Shown: one piece after another, positions 45,086 to 54,509 of the stretch
Numbering within the stretch: position 1 is the stretch's first letter
Layout: every line of letters begins with the position of its first letter
From: Streptomyces sp. DHE7-1
GTDB taxonomy: Bacteria > Actinomycetota > Actinomycetes > Streptomycetales > Streptomycetaceae
NCBI GenBank assembly: GCA_016432725.1
Contig: JACJDG010000003.1
Location: 3,286,001-3,350,000 of the forward strand
Length of the DNA stretch: 64,000 nt
Direction of reading: 5' to 3'
Translations under genes and position numbers: made by a program
Notes under the pieces: model-generated
What the model saw: the letters and a program-made list of their open reading frames with translations, nothing else
Told to the model about the DNA's origin: nothing
The model's database searches: none

Positions 45086-45223
45086 GCCGGGCGGCCCATT
45101 ACGCCTTCAGTCGGTTCTCCCGACATCGGGACAAGCTGCGGAATTGGACACGGGGACCCCACCCTGTCGTAGGTTGCGGAGCGTTTCGTTCCGCGTCCTG
45201 TGCACGTGAGGAGTGCCCCCGAG

Positions 45224-45700
45224 GTGATCAAGAAGAAGGAACCCACCGTCTGGCAGGGCTTCAAGGCCTTCCTGATGCGCGGGAACGTCGTCGACCTGGC
45301 GGTGGCGGTGGTCATCGGCGCCGCCTTCACGAACATCGTCAACTCGGTGGTGAAGGGGCTCATCAACCCGCTGGTCGGAGCGATCGGCACGAAGAACCTG
45401 GATCACTACACGTACTGCCTCAAGGACCCGTGCCAGGTCAACGCGGACGGGTCGGTGAAGAGCGGTGTGCCGATCATGTGGGGCTCGGTCGCCGGGGCCA
45501 CGCTCAGCTTCGTGATCACGGCCGGGGTGGTCTACTTCCTGATGGTCCTGCCGATGGCGAAGTACCTGGCGCGGCAGGAGGCCCGGAAGAAGGCGCGCGA
45601 GGGTACGCACGAGGTCATTGAGGTGACCGAGCTGGCGGTCCTCAAGGAGATCCGCGACACGCTGGTCGCGCAGCGCACGGCCGGCCACGACAAGCGCTGA
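45224..45700 (+). CDS. mscL: Large-conductance mechanosensitive channel MscL
   Basis: 158 residues: FKAFLMRGNVVDLAVAVVIG begins helix 1, AAFTNIVNSVVKGLINPLVG is the conserved pore block, and LSFVITAGVVYFLMVLPMAK is helix 2; the C-terminus is charged. A short insert between the helices (LDHYTYCLKDPCQVNADG) carries two cysteines. The GTG at 45224 is favoured by GAGGAG ten bases upstream. It relieves osmotic downshock. Confidence 0.92.
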   Translation: MIKKKEPTVWQGFKAFLMRGNVVDLAVAVVIGAAFTNIVNSVVKGLINPLVGAIGTKNLDHYTYCLKDPCQVNADGSVKSGVPIMWGSVAGATLSFVITAGVVYFLMVLPMAKYLARQEARKKAREGTHEVIEVTELAVLKEIRDTLVAQRTAGHDKR

Positions 45701-45779
45701 CCGCACCGCGCGGGGCCGCTCCCGCGCCGGCGGCGCTCCGTCCGAAGGCCCGGGCGGTGGCGTCGCCGCGCCCCGCGGT

Positions 45780-45962
45780 TCAGATGTGGTGGGGCGGCTT
45801 CTCGTCGAGGAAGCGCCTCAGGTCGCCGGCGCTGTCACCGTCCGGGCGCTCACCCCACCCGCGGTCGGTGTCGTCCGAACTCTGCCGGTTCAGCGGGTCG
45901 TCGAAGTCCAGCGCGGCCTTCGGGTCACGCTGCTCGGGCTCGGGGCGGTGCTCATGCCTCAA
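45780..45962 (-). CDS. Small acidic hypothetical protein
   Basis: 60 residues, with DPKAALDFDDPLNRQSSDDT, then RPDGDSAGDLRRFLDEKPP and a PHHI end. The charge pattern and codon bias suggest a real protein of the short, disordered actinomycete type. The only in-frame start is a TTG at 45962, with a weak ribosome site, so the N-terminus is doubtful. Divergent from the LtrA gene by about 85 bases. Function unknown. Confidence 0.55.
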   Translation of the reverse strand: MRHEHRPEPEQRDPKAALDFDDPLNRQSSDDTDRGWGERPDGDSAGDLRRFLDEKPPHHI

Positions 45963-46046
45963 GGGTACGGCCCCGGCCCGCCGGCCTCCCGGGCTCGTGA
46001 ATCCGTTCACAAGATTTCGTCCCTGTTTTCTGCTGTCCTGGAAGAC

Positions 46047-47285
46047 ATGACGTCGAGTTCCGCTCCGTCGCCCGCCTCGCCGGGCGCACAGCAGTCCCCG
46101 GGGCTCCTGCGGCGGCTCACCGCACGCGGGCGCGACGAGGCCCACCGGGTCTCCTCTCCGCTGGAGCTCTTCTTCGATCTGTGTTTCGTCGTGGCCATCG
46201 CCCAGGCCGGCGCCCAGCTCGTGCACACGGGGGCCGCCGGGCACGTGGCCGACGGAATCCTGAACTACGCGATGGTCTTCTTCGCCATCTGGTGGGCCTG
46301 GATGAACTTCTCGTGGTTCGCCTCGGCGTACGACAACGACGACGCGCTCTACCGGGTCGTCACCCTGGTGCAGATCGCGGGTGTGCTGGTGCTGGCCGCG
46401 GGCGTGGCCCCGGCGTTCGAGCGCCACGACTACTTGGTGGTCTGGCTCGGCTACGTGATCATGCGGCTGGCGATGGCCACGCAGTGGCTCAGAGCGGCCG
46501 GATCGGCCGAGGGAGCGGAGCGGACCACCGCGCTCAGATACGCCGGCGGTGTGCTCCTGTGCCTGGTCGGCTGGCTCGGCCTGGTGCTGCTGCCCCAACC
46601 GGCCCGGCCCTGGGTGTTCCTGGTGATGGCGGTCGCGGAGCTGTGCGTGCCGGTCTACGCGGAGAAGGACCACGAGACGTCCTGGCACGCGCACCACATC
46701 GCCGAGCGGTACGGCCTGTTCACCATCATCGTGCTCGGCGAGACGGTCGCCGCGGCCACGGTGGCCGTGAAGTCGGCGGTGGAGGAGCACGACGCGCTGG
46801 GTGAGCTGCTGCCCATCGCGGCGGGCGGTCTGCTGATCGTCTTCTCCGCCTGGTGGATCTACTTCGTGGTGCCCGTCCACAGCCATCTGCGGTCCAACAC
46901 CCAGGCGTTCCTCTGGGGGTACGGCCACTACCTGATCTTCGCCTCGGCCGCCGCGATCGGCGCCGGGCTGGAGGTGTCGGTGGAGCAGACGGTCGGCAGG
47001 ACGCAGATCTCCACGCTGTCCGCGTCGGCGGCCGTGACCCTGCCGACGGCGCTGTACCTGCTGACCGTGTGGGCGCTGCACTCGCGGCACTTCAAGTCCG
47101 GTATCCGCCAGCAACTGGTGCTTCCGGTCACGGCGCTGCTGGTGATCTGCTGCACCTTTTTGGGCGAGTGGGCGGTGCTCGCGGCGGGGCTGGTGTCGGC
47201 GGCCTCGGTGGCGACCGGCGTGACCCTGACCGCGCGCCGTGCCTCCCGTACCCGGCGCTCGGGTGCCGGCGCACCGGCCGCCTGA
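46047..47285 (+). CDS. Low-temperature-requirement A (LtrA) family membrane protein
   Basis: 412 residues with about ten membrane segments. SSPLELFFDLCFVVAIAQAG at the N-terminus and ERYGLFTIIVLGETVAA in the middle are LtrA signatures, as is WAWMNFSWFASAYDNDDALY. Transport or cold-adaptation roles have been proposed for the family, but the mechanism is unknown. The start is the ATG at 46047. It precedes a P1 peptidase gene by 65 bases in the same direction. Confidence 0.88.
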   Translation: MTSSSAPSPASPGAQQSPGLLRRLTARGRDEAHRVSSPLELFFDLCFVVAIAQAGAQLVHTGAAGHVADGILNYAMVFFAIWWAWMNFSWFASAYDNDDALYRVVTLVQIAGVLVLAAGVAPAFERHDYLVVWLGYVIMRLAMATQWLRAAGSAEGAERTTALRYAGGVLLCLVGWLGLVLLPQPARPWVFLVMAVAELCVPVYAEKDHETSWHAHHIAERYGLFTIIVLGETVAAATVAVKSAVEEHDALGELLPIAAGGLLIVFSAWWIYFVVPVHSHLRSNTQAFLWGYGHYLIFASAAAIGAGLEVSVEQTVGRTQISTLSASAAVTLPTALYLLTVWALHSRHFKSGIRQQLVLPVTALLVICCTFLGEWAVLAAGLVSAASVATGVTLTARRASRTRRSGAGAPAA

Positions 47286-47350
47286 CCTCCCCGCACCCGG
47301 ACTCCGCCGGCGCTCTCCCGGCCGGGCCGGGGTGGGCCACACTGGCCCGC

Positions 47351-48394
47351 ATGACAGTCGACGCTCTGACGGATGTCGCCGGGCTGCGGGTGGGGCACGC
47401 CACCCGCACCGGGGACGGCTGGCTCACCGGCACCACGGTCGTGCTCGCGCCCGAGGGGGGTGCCGTCGCCGCCGTGGACGTGCGCGGCGGCGGCCCCGGC
47501 ACCAAGGAGACCGACGCCCTCGATCCGCGCAACGTGGTGCAGCGGGTGGACGCCGTCGTGCTGACCGGCGGCAGCGCGTACGGGCTCGACGCGGCGTCCG
47601 GGGTGATGGCCTGGCTGGAGGAGCGGGGGCGCGGGGTCCCGGTGGGGACGGATCCGGCGCACGTGGTGCCGGTGGTGCCCGCCGCGTGCGTCTTCGACCT
47701 GGGCCGGGGCGGGGACTTCCGCGCCCGCCCGGACGCGGCGACGGGACGCGCGGCAGTGGAGGCCGCGGCGGCGGGCGCCCCGGGCGCGCGGGTGCCGGAG
47801 GGGTCCGTCGGGGCCGGTACGGGTGCCGTGGCGGGCGGGCTGAGGGGCGGGGTGGGCACCGCGAGCACGGTCCTGGAGTCCGGGGTGACCGTGGCCGCGC
47901 TGGTGGTCGTGAACTCCGCGGGGTCCGTCGCGGACCCCGGAACGGGCGCTCTCTACGGGGAGTTGTTCCAGGGGCGGGTGGAGTACCCGGAGGCGCGGGT
48001 GCACGAGGCCGCCCGCCGGCGCCTCGCCGAGGTGGCGGCGCGGAACGCTCCCCCGCCGCTCAACACGACGCTCGCGGTGGTGGCGACCGACGCCGACCTG
48101 GGCAAGGCGCAGGCGCAGAAGCTGGCGGGCACGGCGCACGACGGCATCGCGCGCGCCGTGCGGCCGGTGCACCTGCTGCACGACGGCGACACGGTGTTCG
48201 CGCTGGCGACGGGCGCCCGCCCGCTCGGCGGCGGGCATCCGCTGGAGCTGAACGACGTCCTCGCCGCCGGTGCGGACCTGGTGACGCGCGCGATCGTCCG
48301 GGCCGTGCGCGCCGCCGAGCCGTTCTCGGGGCCGGGTGGAGTGTGGCCGTCGTACGCGGAGTTGTACGGCGGACGGCCGGCGCCGGACGCGTAG
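47351..48394 (+). CDS. P1-family (DmpA/NylC-like) Ntn peptidase
   Basis: 347 residues. Opens DALTDVAGLRVGHATRTGDG, continues DVRGGGPGTKETDALDP and GGSAYGLDAASGVMAWLEE, and has LNTTLAVVATDADL. Asn238-Thr239 corresponds to the self-cleavage site of NylC, so the enzyme should mature into alpha and beta chains with Thr239 as nucleophile. Family members hydrolyse N-terminal amino acids, beta-peptides or nylon oligomers; which applies here is unknown. Confidence 0.85.
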   Translation: MTVDALTDVAGLRVGHATRTGDGWLTGTTVVLAPEGGAVAAVDVRGGGPGTKETDALDPRNVVQRVDAVVLTGGSAYGLDAASGVMAWLEERGRGVPVGTDPAHVVPVVPAACVFDLGRGGDFRARPDAATGRAAVEAAAAGAPGARVPEGSVGAGTGAVAGGLRGGVGTASTVLESGVTVAALVVVNSAGSVADPGTGALYGELFQGRVEYPEARVHEAARRRLAEVAARNAPPPLNTTLAVVATDADLGKAQAQKLAGTAHDGIARAVRPVHLLHDGDTVFALATGARPLGGGHPLELNDVLAAGADLVTRAIVRAVRAAEPFSGPGGVWPSYAELYGGRPAPDA

Positions 48395-48470
48395 CGGCGC
48401 GGCCCGACGCACCGGCGGCGCGGCCCGACGCACCGGCGGCGCGACCAGAAGTACCGGCGGCGTGGCCGGG
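48395..48470. repeat. 21-base tandem repeat after the P1 peptidase gene
   Basis: Two perfect 21-base copies (48395-48415, 48416-48436), a degenerate third and part of a fourth, beginning right after the stop codon. Each unit contains GGCGCGGCCCGACGCACC. Confidence 0.85.
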
Positions 48471-48610
48471 AGCGTGACTCCCGGATGCGGATTGTCGCGG
48501 TTCTGTCACCAGACGACGTCAACGGGCACCGGCGGGAACCTCACCGGCGCCCGGGGCCTCTTTTCCCACGCACTGGAGCGGATCAAGCACACACGAACTG
48601 GGAGCAGCCC

Positions 48611-49831
48611 GTGAGAACGCCGGACATCGCAACGCGGCGCGTACTGGGGGCCTGTGCCGCCCTGGTGGTCGGCGCCCTCACCCTGACGGCCTGCGGCGGC
48701 GACGCCAGCGCCACCGGCGAGGACGGCAAGAACGGCAAGGGATCGGCCAGGAACTCCAGCGCCGACATCGTGATCTCGGCCAAGGACGGCTCGACGGGCG
48801 CGTCCATCAACGCCACCGGGGTCAAGGTCGGCGACGGCAGGCTGACCGACGTCAGGATGACCGTGGCGGGGTCCGGCCAGGCGGTGCCGGGGACGATCTC
48901 GGCGGACGGCCACAGCTGGAAGCCGAAGCAGCAGCTCGAGCGCGGCACGAAGTACCGGATAGCGGCGACCGCGAAGGACGGCGAGGGGCGCACCGCGGCG
49001 GCCAACTCCATCTTCACCACCGTCTCCTCGTCGAACAGCTTCATCGGCACCTACACGCCGGACAACGGGACCACGGTGGGCGCGGGCATGCCGGTGTCCT
49101 TCACCTTCGACAAGTCGATCACCGACCGGAAGGCCGTGCAGTCGCACATCGCGGTCTCCTCCAGCAGCGGCCAGCAGGTCGTCGGGCACTGGTTCGGGGA
49201 CCGCCGGCTGGACTTCCGGCCCCAGGAGTACTGGAAGGCCGGCTCCAGGGTCACGATGAAGATCGACCTGGACGGGGTGCAGGGCGCCAGCGGCGTCTAC
49301 GGCGTGCAGAAGAAGACGGTGACCTTCACCGTCGGGCGCTCGCAGGTCTCGACGGTGGACGTCAACACGCAGACCATGACCGTGGTGCGGGACGGCCGGA
49401 CGGTCAAGACCCTGCCGATCTCCGCGGGCAGCCCGCAGCACACCACCTACAACGGGCAGATGGTGATCTCCGAGAAGTTCGTGCAGACCCGGATGAACGG
49501 CTCGACGGTCGGCTTCGGCGGGGAGTACGACATCTCGGACGTGCCGCACGCGATGCGGCTGACCTCGTCGGGCACGTTCATCCACGGCAACTACTGGTAC
49601 AACAAGGGCAACCCGCCGTTCGGCCGGGAGGGCACCAGCCACGGCTGCGTGGGCCTCGCGGACGTGCAGGGCGCGCAGGGCGACACCACGGCCAAGTGGT
49701 TCTACGACAACTCGCTCGTCGGGGACGTCGTGGTCGTGAAGAACTCCCCCGACAAGACGGTGGCGCCGGACAACGGCCTCAACGGCTGGAACCTGTCGTG
49801 GAGCGACTGGACCGCGGGAAGTGCCGCGTGA
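48611..49831 (+). CDS. L,D-transpeptidase lipoprotein (YkuD)
   Basis: 406 residues. A lipoprotein signal ends in LTLTAC (lipobox Cys28), two Ig-like domains follow (residues about 50-270), then a YkuD domain with the catalytic pattern HGNYWY through SHGCVGL. It forms 3-3 cross-links in peptidoglycan outside the membrane. GTG start at 48611. GGAACC at 48535 might be a SigE-type -35, but its -10 is poor. A hairpin follows. Confidence 0.92.
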   Translation: MRTPDIATRRVLGACAALVVGALTLTACGGDASATGEDGKNGKGSARNSSADIVISAKDGSTGASINATGVKVGDGRLTDVRMTVAGSGQAVPGTISADGHSWKPKQQLERGTKYRIAATAKDGEGRTAAANSIFTTVSSSNSFIGTYTPDNGTTVGAGMPVSFTFDKSITDRKAVQSHIAVSSSSGQQVVGHWFGDRRLDFRPQEYWKAGSRVTMKIDLDGVQGASGVYGVQKKTVTFTVGRSQVSTVDVNTQTMTVVRDGRTVKTLPISAGSPQHTTYNGQMVISEKFVQTRMNGSTVGFGGEYDISDVPHAMRLTSSGTFIHGNYWYNKGNPPFGREGTSHGCVGLADVQGAQGDTTAKWFYDNSLVGDVVVVKNSPDKTVAPDNGLNGWNLSWSDWTAGSAA

Positions 49832-49853
49832 CCGGCGGCTTTTGACGTGATGT

Positions 49854-49884
49854 GGGGCCGCGCGGGAACTTTTCGCGCGGCCCC
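49854..49884 (+). terminator. Terminator after the L,D-transpeptidase gene
   Basis: GGGGCCGCGCG / CGCGCGGCCCC, 11-base perfect stem with a nine-base loop. Confidence 0.7.
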
Positions 49885-49989
49885 CGCGTTTTCCCCGCAT
49901 ACGTTTTCTCGGATCGGGGGACACGATGTCCGACCGAGGGGCTACGGTATGCACCCACCAGGTGACATGCAGCAACGCCGGGAGAAACC

Positions 49990-50736
49990 TTGAGCGTTCC
50001 GTACGAGACGGCAGCGTACGAACCAGCCGAGTCGCCCGAGTCTCCGGAGGAGCACCTCGCGCGACTCCTCGGCCGTGCCCTGAACTCCTTCGAGCTGCCC
50101 GACGAGGCGCTCCGGTTGCTCGAGTGCGCCCTGGCGCACGACAGCTCCCTGCACTCCGCCCACCACAGCGCTGGCCTGCACCGGGAGACCTACCGGCACA
50201 CCTGGCTGCTCGCCGACGGCTCGGCGGTGACCCTGTGGGAGCTGGTGCACAACACCGCGCCGGGCGGTGAGGCGCAGCACGAGGTGTACGTCGACGAGGA
50301 GGAGCTGCACACCGCCACCGGCCGGCTCGCGCTGCCTCCGGACGCGCCGGACTTCGAACTGCCCGTGGTGACCCAGCTCTCCGCGATACCCGAGCCCCGG
50401 CACGTGTACGCCCCGGACGACACGGCGGACCACGCCCGCCGGCTGCTGCGCCGCGCGGAGAACCCCGACCGGCCGGGAGCGGAGGTGGCGGCCCTGCTGG
50501 CGACGGCGTCCGCGCACCAGATCACCCAGGCGTTCGGACGGCCCGGGCGGGCCGGACGGGCGGGGCTGAGCTTCGCCCTGTACGAGCACGCTTTCCTGCT
50601 GCCGGACGGCGGTGAGGTCTCCCTGTGGGAGGTCGAGCACACGGCGACCCCCGACGGGCGGCACATGTGCGAGGTCTACACGTCCCAGGACGCGGCCCGG
50701 GACGCCATGGAGCGGCGGGCGGCACGGCAGGTCTGA
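49990..50736 (+). CDS. DUF6227-type hypothetical protein
   Basis: 248 residues from a TTG with GGGAG just upstream. Internal repeat: HRETYRHTWLLADGSAVTLW in the first half and LYEHAFLLPDGGEVSLWEVE in the second, each followed by an EVYVDEEE or EVYTSQDA segment, so the protein is a tandem duplication of one fold. No membrane segments or catalytic motif. I recall the family as streptomycete-specific (DUF6227); function unknown. Confidence 0.8.
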   Translation: MSVPYETAAYEPAESPESPEEHLARLLGRALNSFELPDEALRLLECALAHDSSLHSAHHSAGLHRETYRHTWLLADGSAVTLWELVHNTAPGGEAQHEVYVDEEELHTATGRLALPPDAPDFELPVVTQLSAIPEPRHVYAPDDTADHARRLLRRAENPDRPGAEVAALLATASAHQITQAFGRPGRAGRAGLSFALYEHAFLLPDGGEVSLWEVEHTATPDGRHMCEVYTSQDAARDAMERRAARQV

Positions 50737-50792
50737 GGCCCGGCGGTCCGACAAGGCCCGACGTCCGGCGGTCCGGACGCGCACGCGGCTTT

Positions 50793-51074
50793 TCAGCGGC
50801 CGCCGAGTTGCCGTACCAGGCCGGCGAAGGCGTCCTGTTCCTCCGGGGTCAGCTCGACGGACTCCCTCGACGGCCCGGCCTGCGGCTGATCGGGAAGGGC
50901 GGGGAGAACCGGGAGGACCGGAAGCACGGGGAGAGCGGCGGCCCGGCGCCGTCCGGCGGCGGCCTCGACACGGAAGCGGCGCAGCAGGCGCATCACGATG
51001 ACGGCCCAGACGACGCCCGCGGCGGTGAGGGCGGCCGCGCCGGTCAGCTGGAGTGTCGAGACGTGCTCAGGCAT
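50793..51074 (-). CDS. Small membrane protein
   Basis: 93 residues from the ATG at 51074: one membrane helix (LTGAAALTAAGVVWAVIVMR), a basic stop-transfer segment, a repetitive Leu/Pro/Val tract (PVLPVLPVLPALP), and an acidic tail with ELTPEEQDAFAGLVRQL. A GTG at 51092 is an alternative start. Function unknown; convergent with the DUF6227 gene. Confidence 0.65.
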   Translation of the reverse strand: MPEHVSTLQLTGAAALTAAGVVWAVIVMRLLRRFRVEAAAGRRRAAALPVLPVLPVLPALPDQPQAGPSRESVELTPEEQDAFAGLVRQLGGR

Positions 51075-51089
51075 GCCCCCAGTAGACAC

Positions 51090-51119
51090 CACGGTCCGGG
51101 ACTTTGGTCCCGGACCGTG
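51090..51119 (-). terminator. Terminator after fruA
   Basis: CACGGTCCGGGAC-TTTG-GTCCCGGACCGTG, a perfect 13-base stem 65 bases beyond the fruA stop. Confidence 0.8.
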
Positions 51120-51184
51120 ACGTATCTCGCAGGTGCCATGAACAACTCACAGCGCACCAAAGGGACAAGAGGTGCGGCTCCCCG

Positions 51185-53298
51185 TCAGGCGGCGACCGCC
51201 TGCTTCGTCCCCGGTGCCGCCGCGGCGGCACCGGTGGCGGGGCCGTCGGCCGCGGTCCCGGGGACCGGCCGGCGCATGCCCTTGAGGACGACGACCAGGG
51301 CCGTGGTGACGAGGACGCCGGCCGCGATGGCGATCAGGTAGAGGAACGGGTTGCCGATCAGCGGGACCACGAAGATGCCGCCGTGCGGGGCGCGCAGGGT
51401 GGCGCCGAAGGTCATCGACAGGGCGCCGGTGAGCGCGCCGCCCACCATGGCCGACGGGATGACCCGCAGCGGGTCGGCGGCGGCGAACGGGATCGCGCCC
51501 TCGGAGATGAAGGAGGCGCCCAGCACCCAGGCGGCCTTGCCGTTCTCGCGCTCGGTCTGGGTGAAGAGCCTGCCGCGCACGGTCGTGGCCAGGGCCATCG
51601 CCAGCGGCGGGACCATGCCGGCGGCCATCACCGCGGCCATGATCTTCATCGCGGAGTCGCTCGGGGCGGCGACCGCGATGCCGGCGGTGGCGAAGGTGTA
51701 GGCCACCTTGTTCACCGGACCGCCCAGGTCGAAGCACATCATCAGACCGAGCAGACCGCCGAGCAGGATGGCGTTGGTGCCGGTGAGGCCGTTCAGCCAG
51801 TCGGTCATGCCCTTCTGCGCCGCGGCGATGGGTTTGCCGATGACGACGAACATCAGGAACCCGACGATCGCCGAGGAGATCAGCGGGATCACCACCACCG
51901 GCATGATGCCGCGCAACGCCGCCGGGATGCCGATCCGCTGGATCGCCATCACCACACCACCGGCGATCAGACCGGCCGCGAGTCCGCCGAGGAAGCCCGC
52001 GTTGATCGTCAGCGCGATGGAGCCGCCCACGAAGCCGGGGACGAGGCCGGGGCGGTCCGCCATGCCGTAGGCGATGTAGCCGGCCAGGACCGGGACGAGG
52101 AACGCGAACGCCACTCCGCCGATCCGGAACAGCAGGGCGCCCCAGCTGTCGGCCTGGGTCCACACGAAGTGGTCCATCACCGAGGGCGCCTTGTTGATCT
52201 TGTAGCCGCCGATCGCGAAGCCGAGGGCGATCAGCAGACCGCCCGCGGCGACGAACGGGACCATGTAGCTGACACCGCTCATCAGCCACTTGCGGAGCTT
52301 GGTGCCGTAGCCCTCGCGCGAGTCACCGGAGCGCTCGACCGGTGTGCCCGCGGCGGCGGCCGCGGTGACCTCGCCGCGCGCGGCCTTCTCCCGTACCTCG
52401 GTGATGAGTTCGCCGGGCCGGTTGATGCCCGCCTTCACACCGACGTCGACGGTCGGCTTGCCCGCGAAGCGGGCCTTGTCGCGTACCGGGACGTCGTGCG
52501 CGAAGATCACGCCGTCCGCCGCCGCGATCACCTCCGGGTCCAGCCGGGTGAAGCCGGCCGAGCCCTGCGTCTCGACGCTCACCTCGGCGCCGGCCTCGCG
52601 GCCGGCGTTCTCCAGCGACTCCGCCGCCATGTAGGTGTGCGCGATGCCGGTCGGGCAGGAGGTGACGGCGACGATGCGGAAGGGCCGCTCGCCCGGGCGG
52701 ATCCGGCGTCCGCGGCCGGGCCGGAGCCGGGTTCCGCGGTGGCCGCCGGGGCAGGTCCGCCGGCGTCCGACGGCTCCGGCGTGCTGCCCGCCGCGGCGTC
52801 GGCGGAGGCCGCCCCCGACGCCGCGGCGGTGTTCTCGGGGGCGCCGTCGGCCGGCGCCTCCTCCCCGCGGATGAGCGCCGCCGCCGTGCCCGCGGCGCCC
52901 ACGGACCGCAGGGCGTCGGTGAACTCGGCGTTCATCAGCTGCCGGGCCAGTGACGACAGGATCGTCAGATGGGCGTCGTCGGCGCCGGCCGGGGCGGCGA
53001 TCAGGAAGATCAGGTCGGCGGGGCCGTCGGCCGCGCCGAAGTCGATGCCGTCGGCGCTGCGGCCGAAGGCGAGGGTCGGCTCGGTGACATGGGTGCTGCG
53101 GCAGTGCGGGATGCCGATGCCGCCGTCGAGGCCGGTGGGCATCTGCGCCTCGCGGGCGGCCACGTCGGCGAGGAAGCCGTCCAGGTCGGTCACCCGGCCC
53201 AGGGCCACCATGCGCTCGGCGAGTGCGCGCGCCGCCGCTTCCTTGGTGTCGGCGGACAGGTCGAGATCGACCAGGTCCGCGGTGATCATGTCGCTCAT
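51185..53298 (-). CDS. fruA: Fructose PTS permease EIIABC, one frameshift
   Basis: Takes up fructose and phosphorylates it to fructose-1-phosphate. The IIA domain (residues 1-150) has GGIGIPHCRS with the phospho-His. An Ala/Ser/Pro-rich linker follows. The IIB domain has VTSCPTGIAHTYMAAE with the phospho-Cys, and IIC follows, with about eight to ten helices and GGPVNKVAYTF. The linker changes frame: one base added to the C run 52692-52694 (plus strand) gives RGERPFRIVAVTS. Restored length is about 704 residues. ATG at 53298 has GGAG upstream. Last gene of the fruR-fruK-fruA operon. Confidence 0.93.
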
Positions 53299-53319
53299 CG
53301 CGGGCTCCAATGCACGCGT

Positions 53320-53420
53320 ATCGCCCGGGGAACGGGGTGGGCGGGGGTGGGGACGGAGGTGGGGACGGGGATGCGGTCGGGGAAGGCTTCGGGCGGGTGG
53401 AACCGGGGCCGGGCGGCCCC
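53320..53420 (+). other. G-rich tract between fruK and fruA
   Basis: Within the 264-base gap, the plus strand carries many close runs of three to five Gs (ggggaacggggtgggcgggg and following). This meets the pattern for G-quadruplex formation on the template strand of the operon. Frames through the gap encode only Pro/Arg-rich sequence, so I do not call a gene. Confidence 0.55.
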
Positions 53421-53562
53421 TGCCGCCGGGGGCCGCTCACGAAGGGCGCCGGGGCGCCCCGCCGTTCGGGCTCGGGCGGAGTGGGGAGGTCCGGGCGGGC
53501 GGGCCGCGGGCTGCCGCCCAGGTGCCTGCCGCCGGGGCGGGTGCCGCGCAGCGCCAGGGAGG

Positions 53563-54509
53563 TCATGACACCGGCTCCGTGAGTTCGCGGTCGACGGGGA
53601 TGTCGGCCGTGACCGTGACCGCCGCCGGGTCCAGGTCGGCGGGGGCCGGCATGACGCTGCCCGGGAGCTGTACGGCGGCGGCACCGTGGGCGACGGCGGA
53701 GGCGAGGGCGCGGGGGCCGCCGCCGCCTGCGATCAGGAAACCGGCGAGGGAGGAGTCACCGGCGCCCACGTTGCTGCGGACGGTGCGCACCCGCGCGCTG
53801 CCGAACCAGGCGCCGGTGCCGTCCACCAGCAGCTGTCCGTCGGCGCCCAGGCTCGCGAGCACTGCGCCCGCGCCCATCCCGCGCAGTTCCTCGGCGGCCT
53901 TCAGGGCGTCACCCACGGTCGCCAGGGGGCGCGCGACGGCTTCCGAGAGCTCCTCGGCGTTGGGCTTCACCACGTCGGGGCGGGCGCGCAGCGCCTCCTG
54001 CAGCGCACGCCCCGAGGTGTCCAGGGCGATGCGCGCGCCCCCGGCGTGCGCCCGGGTGACTACCTCGGCGTACCAGGAGGGCGCGAGCCCCGGGGCAGGC
54101 TGCCGCAGCACGCGATCCAGTCGGCGTCGCGCGACTGCTCGCGGACGGTGTCCAGGAGCAGTTCCTGCTCGGCGGGCGAGAGGTCCGGGCCCGGCGCGTT
54201 GATCTTCGTCAGCACCCCGTCGGCCTCCGCCAGCGCGATGTTGGAACGGGTGGCCCCGGCGACCGGGACCGGCGCGACCTCGATGCCCTGGCCGGCGAGC
54301 AGCTCGGCGACGAGCGCGCCCGGCGCACCGCCCAGGGGCAGGACGGCGACCGTGCGCCGCCCGGCGGCCGCCACGGCGCGTGAGACGTTGACGCCCTTGC
54401 CGCCGGGGTCCATGCGCTCGCCGCTGGCCCGGATCACTTCGCCCCGCTCCAGGGAGGGGACCTCGTAGGTGCGGTCGAGGGACGGGTTGGGGGTGACGGT
54501 GAGGATCAT
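53563..54509 (-). CDS. fruK: 1-phosphofructokinase, one frameshift
   Basis: PfkB-family kinase making fructose-1,6-bisphosphate. TVTPNPSLDRTYEV, DPGGKGVNVSRAVAAAGR and the C-terminal NVGAGDSSLAGFLIAGG (anion hole and catalytic Asp) are diagnostic. The frame breaks after CCGSLP; one base near 54088-54095 restores PGLAPSWYAEVV. About 315 residues. The ATG overlaps the fruR stop (ATGA at 54506-54509). Confidence 0.93.

Noticed and set aside
53300..53566. A Pro/Arg-rich small gene starting with ATG overlapping the fruK stop
   Set aside because: The ATGA overlap is tempting, but the composition is that of a shadow frame and it joins fruA only because of the suspected missing base.
51104..54202. 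A 1,032-codon open frame on the plus strand
   Set aside because: It is antisense to fruA and fruK; its translation is rich in Arg, His, Gly and Asp without conserved motifs, as expected opposite GC-rich genes.
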